Shown here: positions 38,924 through 47,099 of the stretch, piece by piece
Numbering within the stretch: position 1 is the stretch's first letter
Layout: each line of letters opens with the position of its first letter
IMG/VR virus record: IMGVR_UViG_3300025128_000029
Span: 1 to 62,337 of that record
Length of the DNA stretch: 62,337 bases
From: a virus
Reading direction: 5' to 3' (one strand)
Program-made: the position numbers and the translations under genes
Notes under the pieces: generated by a model
What the model was told of the DNA's origin: nothing
The model's database searches: none
What the model saw: the letters and a program-made list of their open reading frames with translations, nothing else

Positions 38924-40441
38924 TTATCCAGTTGGTATTGAGTACCCACGACTAAACATTGGATGGATCAAGTGTAGGTTTTGCTTGGCTCTTGTTAAAC
39001 CAACATACCAAACCCTCGCTTCATCTTCATCAAAAGTACTAATCTTCCTCCACATAGAATAAGGTCTACGCATAGTATCAGTTAAAAGCATTACATTTGT
39101 AGCTTGAGCTCCTTTAGCTGAATGAATAGTAGATATCCGTATGCGTGGATCCTCTGTTAAAGACTCACCTTTTTTCAAACAAGCTTTTATGTAAGACCTG
39201 TCTTTTTGGGGAATTTTACCTAAACTTTCATCCCACGGACGAGTATGTAAAAGCCCATGCTCTTTTAATAGATCTTCTATACTATACATTACTCCTTGCT
39301 CGCCATTAGGCATCGCCTTATAGCCATAAGCGACTTCTGTGTTAAACAGCATCTGTTTAAACACTATTCGGACCTCATCAGCCGATTTTTTATCACCTTT
39401 ACGCAAAGACTCCCAGATGCGAACACTTTCTAATACTTTACTATCTATACTTTTAGAGCCATTATAGGTATAAAGGTGTCCACGTCTGCGAACTTCTTCC
39501 TCAATTTGTTGAGCTCCTTTAGTTGTTCTACTGAGAAGTAACCAGTCGCCTTGTGCTAAGTCAACTTCTTCGGAGTGCCTATGCCAATCCAAATAACCCA
39601 ACTCATCTTTTGGTTGAAAGGATTTTTCCCTGCGACCGACAACCCTCTTGATAACTTCATTACACAATGCGTGATGCTTGGAAGGAATTCTATAACTTTG
39701 TTTGAGAAAAGTGACATCACCAACCAAATTAACAAAGTGAGATACATCTGCTCCTGCATAACGGAAGATGGCTTGATCATCGTCTCCTGCAACGTAGCAG
39801 ATTTTGCTATTAGCCTGTAGTAGACTTACCATTTTCCATTGTAAGGGAGATAAATCTTGTGCTTCATCTATAAACACTACCTCTAGTTTAGGGGCAAGAT
39901 TTCTTTCTACAAAAGTTTCTAACATATCTGTGTAATCAAATAAACCAAATGAATTTTTCCAATGAGTTAATCCTCTGTGTACATAATCTACTCTAGCCCA
40001 ATCTGTTTTTAAGGGGACTATACTTTCATTATAAACTTTCCTCAAAGGTTGCTGCAAGATTCTAGATATGTTTATAATTTCTAAAAATTTATCGCCATAC
40101 CCAAAATCCTTGTATGGACCTTGATCAGTAGAATCGCTATAAAAGCCTCCTATCTTTAACCAATCAGCTATCTCTTGGTACTTTTCCCCTGTTATAATCT
40201 GACTGTGAGTTAGTCCAGCTTGCAAAAAAGCTAAACTGTGCAGAGTTCTAAAAAAAGGTAATTGTTTTTTATTGAAGTTGAATTTAAGGCAAGCCCGATC
40301 AATAGCTTCAGTTGCTGCTCTTCGGGTAAAAGCAAAATAGCCTATCCTATCAGGGGCTACACCTGAACTTAAATACTGTTCTACTAAATTCAATAGCTTA
40401 GTAGTCTTCCCTGTTCCAGGAGGACCGAGCACTATCTTCAT
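38924..40441 (-). CDS. UvrD/Rep-like superfamily 1 helicase
   Basis: A 505-residue protein. Motif I is GPPGTGKTT (residues 6-14), motif II VVFIDEAQDLSPLQ, motif III AGDDDQAIFRYAGADV, and motif V/VI is in RISTIHSAKGAQATNV and YVGLTRAKQNLHL. It unwinds DNA with 3'-5' polarity in the family. It is the likely replicative or repair helicase of the phage. Its ATG follows the stop of the gene upstream. Confidence 0.86.
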   Translation of the reverse strand: MKIVLGPPGTGKTTKLLNLVEQYLSSGVAPDRIGYFAFTRRAATEAIDRACLKFNFNKKQLPFFRTLHSLAFLQAGLTHSQIITGEKYQEIADWLKIGGFYSDSTDQGPYKDFGYGDKFLEIINISRILQQPLRKVYNESIVPLKTDWARVDYVHRGLTHWKNSFGLFDYTDMLETFVERNLAPKLEVVFIDEAQDLSPLQWKMVSLLQANSKICYVAGDDDQAIFRYAGADVSHFVNLVGDVTFLKQSYRIPSKHHALCNEVIKRVVGRREKSFQPKDELGYLDWHRHSEEVDLAQGDWLLLSRTTKGAQQIEEEVRRRGHLYTYNGSKSIDSKVLESVRIWESLRKGDKKSADEVRIVFKQMLFNTEVAYGYKAMPNGEQGVMYSIEDLLKEHGLLHTRPWDESLGKIPQKDRSYIKACLKKGESLTEDPRIRISTIHSAKGAQATNVMLLTDTMRRPYSMWRKISTFDEDEARVWYVGLTRAKQNLHLIHPMFSRGYSIPTG

Positions 40442-41086
40442 TTACTTTTCTTTCTTCGTTTTCCAAAAATACTCATCAGTATCACCTAATCTAGTATTAT
40501 TACCATTCTCTACCTGATAAAAAACTGTACTCACCTTAAAGTCGGGATTGATAGGTTTTTCAGGGGTCAAACTATTATCATATACTCGCATTCTATTATT
40601 AGGGTATAAGCAAAACTGTCCGTTTTCTAACTCTAGTAAGTTAAAAGATTTATGCTCCTCGGGATTCTCACTTGTACTATAATCAATCGAGTCGGGATCG
40701 GCATGATAGTTATCTATCGTACAAACATAATATCCTTTTTGTATGCCAAAATCTCTGGTTAATATTTCAAAATCCATACTACCGATAAATTGTTTGTGTA
40801 TAGCTGTAACATTGTAATCCATACAATTCCAAAACTGTAAGTTGTTAAGGGGCATGTCGGGTTTTGGTGGCTTTTTAGAAGCAACAAAAGCACTGATTGG
40901 TAACTTATCAAACAAAGCACCATAATCAGGTAAATAAGTTTCAAAGTAAAATGCTCTCCCAGGAATAGATTTGCATGAAGTCCATATTCCAGCAACATAC
41001 TCGCCATGTCCATCATTATGGTCTCTTAAATATTCTTTTCTAACCCAAACTTTTTGTGCTGGAAGATTACATATCAACTCTGCCAT
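40442..41086 (-). CDS. conserved-looking unknown protein
   Basis: A 214-residue protein. Features: CNLPAQKVWVRKEYLRDHND, GIWTSCKSIPGRAFYFETYL, and DKLPISAFVASKKP. The alpha/beta content and many aromatics suggest an enzyme or SSB partner. It starts with a TAATG overlap after GAGGAG. No family known to me. Confidence 0.62.
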   Translation of the reverse strand: MAELICNLPAQKVWVRKEYLRDHNDGHGEYVAGIWTSCKSIPGRAFYFETYLPDYGALFDKLPISAFVASKKPPKPDMPLNNLQFWNCMDYNVTAIHKQFIGSMDFEILTRDFGIQKGYYVCTIDNYHADPDSIDYSTSENPEEHKSFNLLELENGQFCLYPNNRMRVYDNSLTPEKPINPDFKVSTVFYQVENGNNTRLGDTDEYFWKTKKEK

Positions 41087-41328
41087 TAATCAACAAACTC
41101 CTCTAATGCTGTTTTTAATGAATGAAGATGAACAAATACAGGGGTGTCTTCGCCAACCCATGCACCAATAACATTATAAGACATCCATTCTTCTGCTTCG
41201 TCTTCACTCATCTTGTCTCGTTTCATTAAAATTTTTATACATTTAGAGTAATCATAAACAGCGACAACGATATTAAATCTGCAACCTGTACCAATAAAAG
41301 CTTTCTCAAATCCATCAGCTAACATCAT
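41086..41328 (-). CDS. small conserved-looking protein
   Basis: An 80-residue protein with MMLADGFEKAFIGTGC, VAVYDYSKCIKIL, and NVIGAWVGEDTPVFV. This short protein type recurs in phages beside the primase. Function unknown. Overlaps on both sides as TAATG. Confidence 0.66.
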   Translation of the reverse strand: MMLADGFEKAFIGTGCRFNIVVAVYDYSKCIKILMKRDKMSEDEAEEWMSYNVIGAWVGEDTPVFVHLHSLKTALEEFVD

Positions 41329-42851
41329 TATATCAAACCTGAACCTTTGGGTAGGTCGGGAATTTTTATTTCTACATCGTCAGTATCAAAATATTCTTGT
41401 GGTAAAGACCATACATGAATACCCTTGTTTTTAATTCTCCAAAACATTTTATCTGCCCCTAAATCTCTTAACCTTAATGTTATTTTATTAGAAGTATAAT
41501 GGTTGAAATCGTTTACAGACAAATGTTTTTTAACATCTTTTATTTGAAAATAAACTCTGCCCTCAACCCATACAGCAACTCCTTGAATAATTTCCTCTTT
41601 CTCTTCACCTTTGGCTCTTTCACAACAAAAAGCATGAAGTAAATCTTCAAACTCTCCTTTAAGTGTAGCATCAGGTGGAACTTCTACAATAGTTACTTTA
41701 TCTAACAAAGCTTGTATTCTTGTTTGCCAAGCCCTCTGGCTAATAGTAATCGGGAATTTATTTATTTGTGCAACACACTCCCTTTGAAACTGAGTCTGTG
41801 CTGTTAAACCACTTGTAGATAATTCAACCCTTTGATCATCTACGTTTAATATCCATATAGCAGGATCACCATCTATTTTAGTTAAGCTACTTAAATCGTT
41901 ACTAACTGTATTCGGACCTACACCATACTTCCGTGTCTTACAAACTTCTTTATCACAAAAAGGTTTTATTGGTTGGTCTTCACATTTATAAAAATATTCT
42001 TTTTTGTTAAGCTGTTTGATAACAGTGCCTACTTCACTATGACTCAAGGGTGGGGAAAAGTAATCTATATTATATTTTTGTATTAAAGTTTCCCAATTAT
42101 TTTCATCAAATCTTCTAGCATAAACACCCAAGTTAAACAGAGCATTATTGCGTGAACCCTCAGCAAATCCCTTACTACATAAATGTTGTAAGCATGGTGG
42201 ACCTTCCTCAAGAACACCCTCTTTTACTCCAAAGCTAAATTGTAACTTCATAAATTCTTTAGGGGTAATCCTGTTTCTCTTTGCATACTCTATAAAAGCT
42301 GTTGTTAACATTGTTGTGCCTTTTTCATCAAAAGCATAACGAGTAGTTTTATCCCCTGCATGATAAGGCATATTTAAAAAGTTACCTGTATCTCCTCGCT
42401 CTACTAATATAGTAGATTGCTTAGGAAATATCTCACAACCAGAATGACCTAGAGCTGCTGATAATTCTGTCATCTTGCGTTGCATATCAATAGCTTCAAT
42501 AGACTCTGTTAAAAATACCCATACATGAGCTCCACCACTTTTAGTCCTGCCTACAACAGCAGGGATATTATTGTTATGTAAAATATCGCATAATTCTTTA
42601 TGGTCAATATCATACTTATCAATATCTATTGCACCCCATTGACATTGGTTATCGCTTCGTATTGGGATAATACCTATACCTGTTCCTCCTGTTAGATGTT
42701 CTTTCCACATATCAACAGTAGTAGGCTCTTTTATAACCTTTGCAGTACCTTGTTTTTTACCACCTCCAGGACGGCTTGTGTTTACTATAAATGTTCCATG
42801 AGCAATATCACTGCCCTTAAACAAGTCAAAAAATTCTTGTGCTAAATCCAT
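41328..42851 (-). CDS. archaeo-eukaryotic-type primase
   Basis: Start at MDLAQEFFDLFKG with GGAGAAACTA before it; 507 residues. The core holds QWGAIDIDKYDI (D-x-D metal site, Asp76 and Asp78) and RTKSGGAHVWVFLTE (the S-x-H-x-W-like motif), the pattern of AEP primases (PriS-like). The middle has a CxxxxC region (KPFCDKEVCKTRKYG) that may bind zinc. The C-terminal part (about 320-500) may be a helicase-interaction domain. It would make primers for the family A polymerase. Confidence 0.8.
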   Translation of the reverse strand: MDLAQEFFDLFKGSDIAHGTFIVNTSRPGGGKKQGTAKVIKEPTTVDMWKEHLTGGTGIGIIPIRSDNQCQWGAIDIDKYDIDHKELCDILHNNNIPAVVGRTKSGGAHVWVFLTESIEAIDMQRKMTELSAALGHSGCEIFPKQSTILVERGDTGNFLNMPYHAGDKTTRYAFDEKGTTMLTTAFIEYAKRNRITPKEFMKLQFSFGVKEGVLEEGPPCLQHLCSKGFAEGSRNNALFNLGVYARRFDENNWETLIQKYNIDYFSPPLSHSEVGTVIKQLNKKEYFYKCEDQPIKPFCDKEVCKTRKYGVGPNTVSNDLSSLTKIDGDPAIWILNVDDQRVELSTSGLTAQTQFQRECVAQINKFPITISQRAWQTRIQALLDKVTIVEVPPDATLKGEFEDLLHAFCCERAKGEEKEEIIQGVAVWVEGRVYFQIKDVKKHLSVNDFNHYTSNKITLRLRDLGADKMFWRIKNKGIHVWSLPQEYFDTDDVEIKIPDLPKGSGLI

Positions 42852-42865
42852 TAGTTTCTCCAAAA

Positions 42866-42895
42866 AGGGTGAGGGCTACATAACTTGTAGCCCTC
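42866..42895 (-). terminator. terminator-like hairpin before primase gene
   Basis: Minus strand: GAGGGCTACA, 5-nt loop, TGTAGCCCTC, then ACCC and TTTTT. A 10-bp perfect stem; the T-run starts four bases after it and is followed by GGAG of the primase gene. It can lower primase expression relative to the SSB-like gene upstream. Confidence 0.65.
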
Positions 42896-42928
42896 GCAGT
42901 TGTAAGGTGATCAGTCCTTCCAACCGAA

Positions 42929-43723
42929 CTAAAATGGTATATCGTCTTTTACTTCTTGTGAGGCTGGCTCAGCAGAGGGTTCTTTTACTTCTACTTCTCC
43001 AGCTTGCACAGATTTAGCAAAAGCTATCGCAGCATCAAACATGTGCTTCTCATGGTTATTGGCTAAGTCTATTTGTTTTTCTTTATTAATAACCCAACCA
43101 AACCAAGAACCCATATCGTTCTGCTCGGGAACTGTAGTAAGCTTATATAAATGGGACATCATAGGTAAAGTGTACGGACCATTCTTACCCATCGCTGTTA
43201 AAGCATTCATTTGTGTAATCCAACGTCTGGACTTCTTTAACTGTGTACTAGACATAGTTATTAAAGCACGACTGAAACTACCATCAGCAGTTGCTAATAA
43301 TACAAAGTGTTGAGCAGTATTAGAAAGTAAATTACCATTTGGTAATACATCTGCATTTTTATCGTTTTTTGTAGTTGTCTTTACTATTGGGTCATCAGGT
43401 AAATAGCTACCCATGTATCCACCACCAGACTCACGAGGTTTCCACTCAATAAACCTACGATTAAAATAACAAGGCATCACAGAAACACCTACTTCACCAT
43501 CGTAAACTTCATTAGCTACTGTATTATATATCATTCCTGGCTCAGCACCATCAACATATGCACCATCTCTTTTGTTTACCTGTGGTGAACCTTTATCAAG
43601 AATACGCAAAAATGGTATAGACATATCCTCTGCACTTACTTCAGCAAACCCTGTTACTGAAACATCTTCAAACGCACTCATTGCAAGCTGAGTGCTTTGC
43701 TTTTCAACTATTTCTTTAGCCAT
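42929..43723 (-). CDS. ssDNA-binding-like protein
   Basis: A 264-residue protein ending SQEVKDDIPF, the acidic end with terminal Phe typical of single-stranded DNA-binding proteins. Body has SIPFLRILDKGSPQV, GVSVMPCYFNRRFIEWKP and FSRALITMSSTQLKKSRRW. This is the beta-rich SSB type of marine phages. It lies between recombination-type and primase genes; binding to replicating DNA is inferred. Confidence 0.72.
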   Translation of the reverse strand: MAKEIVEKQSTQLAMSAFEDVSVTGFAEVSAEDMSIPFLRILDKGSPQVNKRDGAYVDGAEPGMIYNTVANEVYDGEVGVSVMPCYFNRRFIEWKPRESGGGYMGSYLPDDPIVKTTTKNDKNADVLPNGNLLSNTAQHFVLLATADGSFSRALITMSSTQLKKSRRWITQMNALTAMGKNGPYTLPMMSHLYKLTTVPEQNDMGSWFGWVINKEKQIDLANNHEKHMFDAAIAFAKSVQAGEVEVKEPSAEPASQEVKDDIPF

Positions 43724-44265
43724 TATCTTTCCTTCCGTTTAATTTTAGTTTTATAACCCACATAAACACCAAAGGTGTCCATCGGGATTGTGCTTATTTG
43801 TTCTTTTGCAAAAGCTTTCAATGTCATTGGTTCAACCCACTTTCTTGTATTTACAGGTAAACCTCTGCTATTTAGTTCGTCAGCAAAATCTTCGGCTATT
43901 TGTTCTTGTCCACGCACAAAGTTTGTAGAAACAACATTCTTTATAAGGTCGCCGTGACCATTATTATTAAGCCAAGCAAAAGCTTCATCCTGCTTGTCTT
44001 TTGGTATACTCGCTGAAACATACTCAGATACAGTGATTTCTGCACCATCATGTAGTTCCAACTTTTTGAGGTTATGCTCCATCATCGCTGCTGGTAGCTG
44101 ATCCTCTGTTACCTCTCGGTAAGCCTTTTCTTTTTCTTTAAGTTCGGCTTTTAACCTTACGATATCATCTTCCATAGCAGAAGCCATTGTAGCAAGTTTG
44201 CTAATCTGGCTCATACCTGTTTCAGTAATACCTTTAAGGTTGTCGGCTGCTGATTCAAAGTCCAT
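43723..44265 (-). CDS. unknown phage protein with coiled coil
   Basis: A 180-residue protein with a coiled coil (about residues 20-60, MASAMEDDIVRLKAELKEKE), then an alpha/beta part with SIPKDKQDEAFAWLNNNGHG and LPVNTRKWVEPM. I recognise the pattern from phage early genes. Perfect AAAGGAGG before the start, and the start overlaps the preceding gene. Function unknown; a partner of the SSB is possible. Confidence 0.68.
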   Translation of the reverse strand: MDFESAADNLKGITETGMSQISKLATMASAMEDDIVRLKAELKEKEKAYREVTEDQLPAAMMEHNLKKLELHDGAEITVSEYVSASIPKDKQDEAFAWLNNNGHGDLIKNVVSTNFVRGQEQIAEDFADELNSRGLPVNTRKWVEPMTLKAFAKEQISTIPMDTFGVYVGYKTKIKRKER

Positions 44266-44590
44266 TAATACCTCCTTTCGGTTTATAATTACAATCGGCA
44301 GTAAGAGGGAAATACTTATTTTCTTGCCTATCCCACTTCAGCATTTTAAACCTTCCATTATTAGCACGACTCGCTAGTACAGCAGATAAAGCTATCGCTG
44401 CTGGATCTCCTGCTAATAACAAATAGTCATCGTCTGTGAACTTGTTAAGTCTCTGTTGTAGCCTACGGATCGTAGGTTGTGTTGAAAAACTTGTTTGTTC
44501 ACCATCAGGTAATAGTATCTCTAAATCCCCAAAGTTTTGAGCATCTGTAAGATCCCTACCTCGCATTTCTTGTACAATGTAAACGGTCAT
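44255..44590 (-). CDS. first regular gene of the early unit, unknown
   Basis: Start at MTVYIVQEMRGRDLT (GGAGAAAGAC before it); 111 residues. Segments FGDLEILLPDGEQTSFST, LQQRLNKFTDDDYLLLAGDP and GRFKMLKWDRQENKY are similar to a short early phage protein I have seen beside primase or SSB genes. No function known. It is downstream of the leader element at 44695-44830. Confidence 0.66.
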   Translation of the reverse strand: MTVYIVQEMRGRDLTDAQNFGDLEILLPDGEQTSFSTQPTIRRLQQRLNKFTDDDYLLLAGDPAAIALSAVLASRANNGRFKMLKWDRQENKYFPLTADCNYKPKGGINGL

Positions 44591-44694
44591 GTCTTTCTCC
44601 ACATGTTTTAACATAAGTAAACCTAGCATATTAAAATGCGATTTACGTTTCTTGTTTTATCTAAACTACTTTTTTCTATAAATAGTTTTACTTA

Positions 44695-44811
44695 TTAGTA
44701 CCAAAATAAAAAAGTTGTGCTACTTTTTTTAAATCCGTTTTTATCTTGTGACCAGATATTGTATATTGTATATCGGAAAAGTTGTGAATACAAGTTATTA
44801 AACTTTTTCAT
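44695..44811 (-). CDS. leader peptide B (38 aa)
   Basis: Starts MKKFNNLYSQLFRYTIYNIW and is preceded by AGGGGGTAA. The pattern MKK, then FRYTI-x-NI is the same as in 23041-23133; the ends differ. It could be translated as a leader of the early unit. Confidence 0.48.
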   Translation of the reverse strand: MKKFNNLYSQLFRYTIYNIWSQDKNGFKKSSTTFLFWY

Positions 44812-44830
44812 TTACCCCCTATATAGCAAA
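44737..44830 (-). repeat. leader element, copy B (early unit)
   Basis: Minus strand: TTTGCTATATAGG, AAATGAAAAAGTT, TTCCGATATACAATAT, AATATC, TGGTCACA and AGATAAAAA. It is the second copy of the element at 23036-23153, at the head of the early leftward unit. Confidence 0.72.
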
Positions 44831-44906
44831 GTGAGTAAATAGTTATAGCAACTCTTATACATTTATATATAATAAAGTAATTACATATTCCGAAGAAAGG
44901 GAACTA

Positions 44907-46346
44907 ATGCGTTATAAATTTAAGTTTGAACCATATAAACATCAGTTAGATGCTTTAACTAAGGCATGGAACAAAGAGTTTTTTGCTTTCTTTATGGATA
45001 TGGGTACAGGTAAATCAAAAGTATTAATAGATAATATTGGCATACTTTATGACAAAGGCGAAATAGACTCTGCTTTGATCATAGCACCCAAAGGTGTTTA
45101 CCATAACTGGACAAGAAAAGAACTACCTACACATTTACCTGAACATATCCATGCTGATATTGTTACATGGTCTCCTGAGAAAACACAAAAGAAAGCAAAA
45201 GAGCTTGCTGTGTTAAACCAAGTTACAGACAACCTTGTTATATTCGTTATGAATGTAGAGGCTTTATCTACTAAAAGGGGAGTAGCTGTAGCTGATAAGT
45301 TTTTGTTAACTCACAGGGCTATGCTTGCTGTAGATGAAAGTACTACCATAAAATCTAGAACAGCTTCAAGAACAAAAAATCTTATGAAACTAGGTAAACT
45401 AGCCAGTTATCGCAGAATATTAACTGGCTCCCCTGTAACTCATTCTCCCTTAGATCTTTATACCCAATGCACTTTTTTAAAAGAAGAAAGTTTAGGGCAG
45501 TCTTCATTTTGGACTTTCCAAAACAGATATGCTAAAATGGTTAGGAGAACACTTGGTTCACATAGCTTTAATCAAATAACAGGTTACCAAAACCTTGAAG
45601 AACTAAATGGTATTATAGAACCCTATAGCTTTAGAGTTCGCAAAGAAGACTGTTTAGACTTGCCAGATAAAGTGTATATAAAAAGGTCAGTGGAACTAAC
45701 TGATGAGCAAAAACTTTTATATGTTCAGTTAAAAAGTTCTGCTATGGCTTTTGTAAAAGAACAAGGGCAAATCACAGCACAAACAGTACTCACACAAATA
45801 ATTAGATTACAACAAGTATGTTCAGGCTTTGGCAAACTTGATGATGGGCGAATGGTTGAAGTTTCATCAAACAAACTTAATGAACTAATGTCTGTATTAG
45901 AAGAAACAACAGGTAAAGTTATTATATGGGCGAACTTTACACATGATCTACAAATAATTTATCAAGCAATAACAAAGGCTTACGGAGCAGATTCAGCTTC
46001 CCTTTTCTATGGGGAAACCCCTACTGATGACAGACAAGATATAGTAGAGCAGTTTCAAAACCCTAATAGCCCACTGAAATATTTTATAGGACAACCACGC
46101 ACAGGTGGATATGGGTTAACTCTTACTGAGGCTAAAACAGTTATATATTATAGTAATGGATATGATTTAGAAGTTAGGTTACAAAGTGAAGATAGAGCTC
46201 ACCGTATTGGTCAAACTAATAAAGTCACTTATGTAGATATAGTTACTGAAAAAACTATAGATGAAAAAATATTAAAAGCATTAAGGGCTAAAATAGATAT
46301 TGCAAGTCAAGTATTAGATGAAGGTGTGATGAACTGGATTATTTAG
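44907..46346 (+). CDS. SNF2-type DEAD-like helicase/translocase
   Basis: A 479-residue protein, the only plus-strand gene. Motif I MDMGTGKSK (about 30-38), motif II DEST (143-146), motif III LTGSP (172-176), GYGLTLTEAKTVIYY, and motif VI SEDRAHRIGQ near the end. This is the core of SNF2 family proteins found in many phages. A ribosome site GAAAGGGAACT precedes the ATG. It probably remodels protein-DNA complexes or forked DNA. Its 3' end overlaps the oppositely directed gene by 8 bases. Confidence 0.88.
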   Translation: MRYKFKFEPYKHQLDALTKAWNKEFFAFFMDMGTGKSKVLIDNIGILYDKGEIDSALIIAPKGVYHNWTRKELPTHLPEHIHADIVTWSPEKTQKKAKELAVLNQVTDNLVIFVMNVEALSTKRGVAVADKFLLTHRAMLAVDESTTIKSRTASRTKNLMKLGKLASYRRILTGSPVTHSPLDLYTQCTFLKEESLGQSSFWTFQNRYAKMVRRTLGSHSFNQITGYQNLEELNGIIEPYSFRVRKEDCLDLPDKVYIKRSVELTDEQKLLYVQLKSSAMAFVKEQGQITAQTVLTQIIRLQQVCSGFGKLDDGRMVEVSSNKLNELMSVLEETTGKVIIWANFTHDLQIIYQAITKAYGADSASLFYGETPTDDRQDIVEQFQNPNSPLKYFIGQPRTGGYGLTLTEAKTVIYYSNGYDLEVRLQSEDRAHRIGQTNKVTYVDIVTEKTIDEKILKALRAKIDIASQVLDEGVMNWII

Positions 46347-47091
46347 CTATACTTCTTAAACTTTCCATAACTTGATCAATATTCGGTTCTTTACCATTTG
46401 GATTTAACTTACATTTGTACTGACGAGGGCAACCAATATGTATGTCTGTAAACTCTAATTCATATGTTCTTTGAGCTCCTACATAGACGCATGCCATTTT
46501 ATCTTTAAAAACTTTTTGTAACTTTAATCGGCATGTAGTCATCTTTGGTTCAATAATTTCTCCTCGTTGTATTTTTTGTTGCCTCGTATAGTCTTTAGGA
46601 GCGTTATATATTTTCCCTTTTGCATATGCTTTAAAGGTGAGAATGACTCCAATAACAAGTACAGCAACCACACAAAAAACAATCCCCATTGTCTGAATAA
46701 CATCAATTATTTCTTTTTGTTGTTGTCTTTTTTCAATCTTTTGTAACCTAACAGCTTCTTTTGCCTGACTAATCCTATTTGCTCTTTCAGCTATAATTTG
46801 ATCCCAAGCAGTAGGTCCAAACCTTAAGTTAATCATATTCTTTAATTCTTGACGTTTTTCTTCTAATAGCTTTCTATCTATAAAATCTGTGGCAGCAGAT
46901 TCAACTCCAAACTGTTCTTTTATACCAAGACCTTTGCCTTTGCCTTTGTTCATTTGAGCTTCGCCCTCAAAGAATCCATCTATCTGTTTAGCTATTCCTG
47001 ATATATCTTGAACTGTGTTTATATTAGATTTTATGAACTCAACGGATTTTTGAACTAGGGCTATTCCTGTGAGTATTTCTGCAACAACCAT
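46339..47091 (-). CDS. virion/ejection protein with membrane helix
   Basis: A 250-residue protein: a helical N-terminal 120 residues (coiled-coil, Gln/Lys/Glu-rich), a membrane helix (about 135-153, GIVFCVVAVLVIGVILTF), and a Cys/Lys-rich C-terminal domain. It is the last gene of the late block and lies after the ejection protein genes. A role in DNA delivery through the host membrane is inferred from order and topology. Confidence 0.62.
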   Translation of the reverse strand: MVVAEILTGIALVQKSVEFIKSNINTVQDISGIAKQIDGFFEGEAQMNKGKGKGLGIKEQFGVESAATDFIDRKLLEEKRQELKNMINLRFGPTAWDQIIAERANRISQAKEAVRLQKIEKRQQQKEIIDVIQTMGIVFCVVAVLVIGVILTFKAYAKGKIYNAPKDYTRQQKIQRGEIIEPKMTTCRLKLQKVFKDKMACVYVGAQRTYELEFTDIHIGCPRQYKCKLNPNGKEPNIDQVMESLRSIAK

Positions 47092-47099
47092 TCTTCATC

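Larger units (their letters stand above)
44591..44906. other. divergent control region with leader element copy B
   Basis: About 316 bases, very AT-rich. It holds leader element B (44737-44830), the 38-codon frame, and the region before the plus-strand SNF2 gene. On the plus strand TATAAT at 44868-44873 is a possible -10 for that gene. It may also contain a replication origin because of its AT content and position, but no repeats were found to prove it. Confidence 0.5.

Noticed and set aside
44591-44906. Replication origin.
   Set aside because: AT-rich and between divergent genes, but no iterons or clear DnaA-like boxes found; kept only as a remark.
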